From Nitrospirota bacterium (GTDB lineage Bacteria; Nitrospirota; Thermodesulfovibrionia; Thermodesulfovibrionales; SM23-35): DNA of 8,901 bases. Below the pieces are notes generated by a model, which saw only the letters and a list, made by a program, of their open reading frames with translations, had not been told where the DNA came from and did not search any database. Of this stretch, positions 5,870 to 8,901 are shown one piece after another. The stretch spans positions 1 to 8,901 of the forward strand of contig JAOUJR010000055.1 of NCBI GenBank assembly GCA_029883145.1, written 5' to 3'. Position numbers and translations under genes: made by a program. The stretch's first letter is position 1, and each line of letters begins with the position of its first letter.

Positions 5870-6280
5870 TTATCGGTAACCTGCGAATGCGCCCTTGTCT
5901 TTTTCTGAAAGCTCCTTGAAGAGTGTTATGGCATTCTCATAGTCTCCTCTTTTGAAACTCTCCATAGCATTCACTGCGATTTTATTGTCATCTTGAGTCT
6001 TTAACAGATCTTGATTGCTCATGAGTGGAATCAGGGATTCTGAAGATTTAAAAGGTTCATTCGGTATCGGAGAGGAGTTTTGGCTTTCAACTTGCAATGG
6101 TGCAATTTCAGAAGGTTTTATAGGCTCATTTACATGGCTCGTTATTTTGTTATTATCCGGTTCATCTCCAGATTTATTGATATACAGATAGGCTGTCAGG
6201 AGAATGAGACAAAATAAAATGCTGTAAATGACAACTCTAAAAATAGTGTGCCTCCGAGTCAGACCATAAATACTCCTCAT
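5870..6280 (-). CDS. Membrane-anchored TPR-like protein, N-terminal piece of a broken TPR-peptidase MA gene
   Basis: The 136-aa product has a short basic cytoplasmic N-terminus, one transmembrane helix (about 13-33), a Pro/Ser/Glu-rich low-complexity linker (about 38-95) and a TPR-like unit (about 101-128: AMESFKRGDYENAITLFKEL). It stops abruptly after KGAFAGYR, where a second TPR helix pair would be expected to continue. The peptidase-MA frame begins in the same few bases, one nucleotide out of phase. Family proteins of this layout usually have more TPR units and a linker before HExxH, so about a hundred residues seem lost as well as the frame. The ATG lies 3 bp after the gspB stop, so it is probably translated by coupling. 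A role next to the secretion genes is likely in the intact form, but its function is unknown. Confidence 0.65.
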   Translation of the reverse strand: MRSIYGLTRRHTIFRVVIYSILFCLILLTAYLYINKSGDEPDNNKITSHVNEPIKPSEIAPLQVESQNSSPIPNEPFKSSESLIPLMSNQDLLKTQDDNKIAVNAMESFKRGDYENAITLFKELSEKDKGAFAGYR

Positions 6281-6283
6281 AAT

Positions 6284-7018
6284 CTACTTCAGTCCTATAC
6301 GAAAGCGGTAGTTTTTGTAGCTGAGAATAACTCCCTCAGAGGTAATCTCCTCCAACTTCAGACCGGCAGTCAAATATTGACCTTCCCGCATCATTTGACC
6401 ATTGATTTTCACCATTCGTGAAGTTGGGTCTTCAGAATAAAGGAAAACAGAAATGGCAAAAGCTGGCAAGCTCTGCTGTATGGGTATGGGAAGCTCATTC
6501 AGGTCATAAACTTTATTTTCTACCGGAGACATACTCTTATTGCCAGGTTTCGAATCTGATGGAACATGGCTCACTATTGGGGTTTGGTATGGTACAGTTG
6601 AAGAACCTACAGATAATCCTCTTGTATCAATCGTTGGCATTTGATTATCTTGGGCTTTTCTCTGTAGATCAGTCTTCGCCTGTACCGGCTGATGTTGCTC
6701 AGATAGTTTCGGTACAGCATGTTCAGACTTAAGCGCAGACCCCTCTTGAGATGAGGGAAAAGGCTCTACTCCTTTTGAATCACGCTGCTGTCCAACTGTT
6801 GATTGTGCAACTACGGGTTGCTTTTTTGACTGCCAGTGAACCAGCCACCACCCGAATAAACCTGCATTGAGCAACAGGGCAATCAGAATCAGATAAGGCC
6901 ATAGCGAACGTTTTTTAGGCTCTTGAGCCATAGCATCCTGGCTTGACAACAGATCAGGTAAGGTACCACGCTGACGCTCTTTTTCTGACTTTTTCAGGGC
7001 TTCAAGAATATAAGACAT
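6284..7018 (-). CDS. gspB: GspB / ExeB-like general secretion pathway protein B
   Basis: This is a partner of the GspA/ExeA ATPase; the pair inserts the type II secretion secretin into or through the peptidoglycan layer. The opening MSYILEALKKSEKERQRG is the hallmark cytoplasmic N-terminus of this family. One transmembrane segment follows (about 39-61, LWPYLILIALLLNAGLFGWWLV). A Gln/Ser/Pro-rich periplasmic linker then spans about 65-170. The C-terminal T2SSB-type domain runs from about 172 to 244 (DLNELPIPIQQSLPAFAISVFLYSEDP, then VKINGQMMREGQYL). The ATG directly abuts the TAG stop of exeA (TAGATG), which points to translational coupling. An AAGGA lies about 10 nt upstream. The 244-aa length is ordinary. 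No secretin or other gsp genes are in the window. Confidence 0.92.
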   Translation of the reverse strand: MSYILEALKKSEKERQRGTLPDLLSSQDAMAQEPKKRSLWPYLILIALLLNAGLFGWWLVHWQSKKQPVVAQSTVGQQRDSKGVEPFPSSQEGSALKSEHAVPKLSEQHQPVQAKTDLQRKAQDNQMPTIDTRGLSVGSSTVPYQTPIVSHVPSDSKPGNKSMSPVENKVYDLNELPIPIQQSLPAFAISVFLYSEDPTSRMVKINGQMMREGQYLTAGLKLEEITSEGVILSYKNYRFRIGLK

Positions 7019-8638
7019 CTATTTATTTTCCTTATTATCAACCAATACCGGTTCTCTGCTGCCGACTTCGTTATTCAGGTGGATTATAGTGTGAGCTCCC
7101 ACAATCCCGTCAGGCACCAGGCCCTTTGCGAGTTGAAATTTCTTCACCTCTCTGACCAGTTTATTATCAAAAACAAGGCTTTTCAGGGGTTGAACTGTCC
7201 TGCCTTGACTGAGTGATAGTTGTCTGTCCAGCCACTGCACCACTTTTCCTTCCTGGCCAGGGTGAAGAGGACTCTTGTAATCAGGCGGCATCCGCCATAA
7301 TAACATATAATCGCCAAGCCACTTCTTTTCAATCTCTTTGACGTCAACTGTCCTGGTCTCGGTGCCCATGACAAAGATGGCAGTTTGCCCCCTAAGTGCG
7401 GTGAGCAAGGCGTAAAATTCCTGACCTTGATCATTAAATAACTTCAACACTGCCGGTCTATTTAAATGAAGCAGGCTCCTTAAACTGCCCTGGGCTTTTA
7501 GGCATCCTAACCCTTGAGTCCGAGCTTGTTGGCAGACACTGCCATTGTGAGGTTTATAGAGAACATCCCACTGCTTTAAGAGCGATTGATAGGCCATTTC
7601 ATTACTGCGATGAATCGGTTGGTTTGCAGGCCAGTACAATAGGGATAACTGGGGTTGTTCTATGATCGGTTCAGAAAGACTTGTTTGCTGAACAGGCTTA
7701 GGTGTAATTAATGCCAAAAGCTCTGTCCGGTGATTATAGTAAATCATTGCAAGCATAACTACACACCCTATGAGTACCAAGCTCGCCAACACCCATTTAA
7801 ACGTTTTCTTTGGCTGCCCATGAATATTAGTTTTGCCGAATATCTCGCATGAAGCTTTGGATAGCGTCGGTTTGTCAACCCGGTCTTGTCCCTGAACATA
7901 TGCTCCAAGCAAAGCCCGATCACAGAGCAGATTAATCAGCCGTGGAATTCCACCGCTCAGGCGGAATAGTTTGCCAATGGTTGATGGAGGGAATAATCTA
8001 CTGTGTGCACCGGCAACTGCGAGACGATGGTTTATATAAGCAGCGACTTCTTTCTTTGATAGTGAACATAGGTGGTAACGAGCGGTGATTCTCTGCGCCA
8101 GCTGTCTCAATTCCGGTCGTGATAACATGTCTTTGAGTTCCGGCTGTCCCAGCATGATGATCTGGAGCAGTTTGCATTGATTAGTCTCAAGGTTGGTCAG
8201 CAACCGCACCTGCTCCAATACATCGGCACTGAGATTTTGCGCCTCTTCGAGAATAAGTACTGTCTTACGACCTCTGGCATGGGCATCAAGCAAATGTTCA
8301 TTAATGTGGTCCACAAAAACCTTAATACTGGTATTGCCTTCAGGATAGCGGATGCCCAGCTCATCACAAATGGTGGCTAACAGTTCCTCAACACTCAATT
8401 TCGGATTAAGGACAAAGGCTATATCAGTGTTTTCAGGTAGTTGCTCAAGAAAGCAACGACAGATGGTTGTTTTACCCGTTCCCACTTCACCGGTAAGGAG
8501 AACAAAACCACCGTCATTGTGAAGTCCATATACCAGATGAGCAAGAGCTTCCCTGTGTTGATCACTCATATAAAGATAACGAGGATCCGGAGCAATGGAA
8601 AAGGGAAGGTCTGTTAACCCGAAGTATTCTCTATACAT
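7019..8638 (-). CDS. gspA: ExeA/GspA-family AAA ATPase with C39-like and peptidoglycan-binding domains
   Basis: This inner-membrane ATPase drives secretin assembly with GspB. Domain order: the N-terminal MYREYFGLTDLPFSIAPDPRYLY typical of ExeA; AAA domain with Walker A GEVGTGKTT (50-58), Walker B VLILEEAQNLS (127-137), LGQPEL (163-168) and an Arg-bearing QLAQRITARYHL (179-190); a transmembrane helix (about 280-300); a periplasmic C39-peptidase-like region (about 345-450); and a peptidoglycan-binding domain (about 456-525, with LVREVKKFQLAKGLVPDGIVG). The C39-like part keeps a CQQARTQGLGCL motif but has EFYALL where an active peptidase has a catalytic His, so it is probably non-catalytic. Walker B reads Glu-Glu where many relatives have Asp-Glu. 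The 539-aa length is typical. It starts 18 bp after hisF with only weak Shine-Dalgarno-like bases. Confidence 0.93.
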   Translation of the reverse strand: MYREYFGLTDLPFSIAPDPRYLYMSDQHREALAHLVYGLHNDGGFVLLTGEVGTGKTTICRCFLEQLPENTDIAFVLNPKLSVEELLATICDELGIRYPEGNTSIKVFVDHINEHLLDAHARGRKTVLILEEAQNLSADVLEQVRLLTNLETNQCKLLQIIMLGQPELKDMLSRPELRQLAQRITARYHLCSLSKKEVAAYINHRLAVAGAHSRLFPPSTIGKLFRLSGGIPRLINLLCDRALLGAYVQGQDRVDKPTLSKASCEIFGKTNIHGQPKKTFKWVLASLVLIGCVVMLAMIYYNHRTELLALITPKPVQQTSLSEPIIEQPQLSLLYWPANQPIHRSNEMAYQSLLKQWDVLYKPHNGSVCQQARTQGLGCLKAQGSLRSLLHLNRPAVLKLFNDQGQEFYALLTALRGQTAIFVMGTETRTVDVKEIEKKWLGDYMLLWRMPPDYKSPLHPGQEGKVVQWLDRQLSLSQGRTVQPLKSLVFDNKLVREVKKFQLAKGLVPDGIVGAHTIIHLNNEVGSREPVLVDNKENK

Positions 8639-8656
8639 AAATGTCCATACCTTTGA

Positions 8657-8901
8657 TTACAACCTTACAGGAACTCCTCTGGACTTCAGATACTCCTTTG
8701 CCTCTCTGATGGTGTATTCCCTGTAATGAAATATGGATGCTGCGAGGACTGCGTCTGCCTTTCCATCTGCAAGTGCCTCATATAAATGTTCGAGATTGCC
8801 TGCACCACCTGAGGCGATCACAGGGATAGATACAGCCTCTGAAATTGTTTTTGTGAGTTCAATGTCATAGCCATCTTTGGTGCCATCTTTATCCATGCTC
8901 G
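8657..8901 (-). CDS. hisF: Imidazole glycerol phosphate synthase cyclase subunit HisF, C-terminal part
   Basis: HisF is the (beta/alpha)8 barrel that, with the HisH glutaminase, makes imidazole glycerol phosphate and AICAR in histidine synthesis. The visible 81 residues are its C-terminal third, and the 5' part lies beyond the right edge of the window. The frame is open to 8901 (Ser before the Met at 8896), so that Met is internal. Signatures are [12 protein letters not shown] with the second Asp corresponding to the catalytic Asp176 of Thermotoga HisF, the phosphate-binding [15 protein letters not shown], and [24 protein letters not shown]. The C-terminus GVPVRL is normal. exeA starts 18 bp after the stop in the same orientation with no terminator between, so read-through is likely. 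Confidence 0.95.
   Translation of the reverse strand, partial: SMDKDGTKDGYDIELTKTISEAVSIPVIASGGAGNLEHLYEALADGKADAVLAASIFHYREYTIREAKEYLKSRGVPVRL

Noticed and set aside
5895..5915. A programmed -1 ribosomal frameshift at the A-run joining the TPR and peptidase frames.
   Set aside because: The run is five A's and the zero-frame codons do not form a canonical X-XXY-YYZ heptamer; an internal stretch of the family is also missing, so decay or an error explains it better.
6418..6732. 104-codon open frame on the plus strand antisense to gspB.
   Set aside because: It lies wholly inside the well-supported gspB gene, has no domain signature and a composition expected of a shadow frame.
6284..8638. exeA-gspB region as horizontally acquired because sampled stretches are near 50% GC versus under a third GC in a stretch of rfaE1.
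   Set aside because: A sampled part of the housekeeping gene hisF is equally GC-rich, so local variation explains the difference without transfer.

Overview
The window reads as a chromosomal stretch from a Gram-negative bacterium. A monofunctional heptose-7-phosphate kinase of lipopolysaccharide core synthesis and a GspA/GspB (ExeA/ExeB-like) pair for outer-membrane secretin assembly both imply an outer membrane. The mix of proteins (separate RfaE1, CBS/DUF47/Pit cassette, ThiI-like PP-loop protein with an NFACT-R-like tail, peptidase-MA proteins beside exeA/gspB) is what I would expect from Nitrospirota or a related Desulfobacterota-like lineage. That placement is an inference from gene content, not a proof. 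No phage, plasmid, CRISPR, tRNA or rRNA signature was seen.

Layout. At 44-703 (+) lies endonuclease V (nfi), convergent with a small Mth938-like protein at 692-1033 (-); their 3' ends overlap by 12 bp. A 220-bp non-coding gap follows (1034-1253) with a perfect 19-bp-stem hairpin flanked by a 10-bp direct repeat, which looks like a dispersed palindromic repeat or a small non-autonomous element. A putative promoter then precedes a plus-strand run: tandem-CBS protein (1254-1649), DUF47/PhoU-like protein (1652-2287), Pit-type phosphate transporter (2380-3342), heptose-7-phosphate kinase rfaE1 (3386-4384) and a ThiI-like PP-loop protein (4407-5477). The first three look like a phosphate-uptake module in which the CBS protein could sense adenine nucleotides and the DUF47 protein could control the transporter.

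From 5481 to the right edge everything is on the minus strand. In transcription order: the C-terminal third of hisF (cut by the window edge), exeA/gspA (AAA ATPase with membrane segment, degenerate C39-like and peptidoglycan-binding domains), gspB, a membrane-anchored protein ending in a single TPR-like unit, and a peptidase-MA (HExxH zinc protease) piece. The last two lie in different frames and look like remnants of one TPR-peptidase-MA gene that has lost its middle. The four reading frames downstream of hisF are tightly packed (18 bp, 0 bp, 3 bp, then the frameshifted junction), so they are probably co-transcribed, possibly with read-through from hisF.

The window is mostly orthodox housekeeping and envelope genes. 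The points worth a second look are the hairpin element, the CBS-DUF47-Pit module, the asymmetric Pit signature motifs, the ThiI-like protein with candidate metal or persulfide cysteines, and the disrupted peptidase gene.
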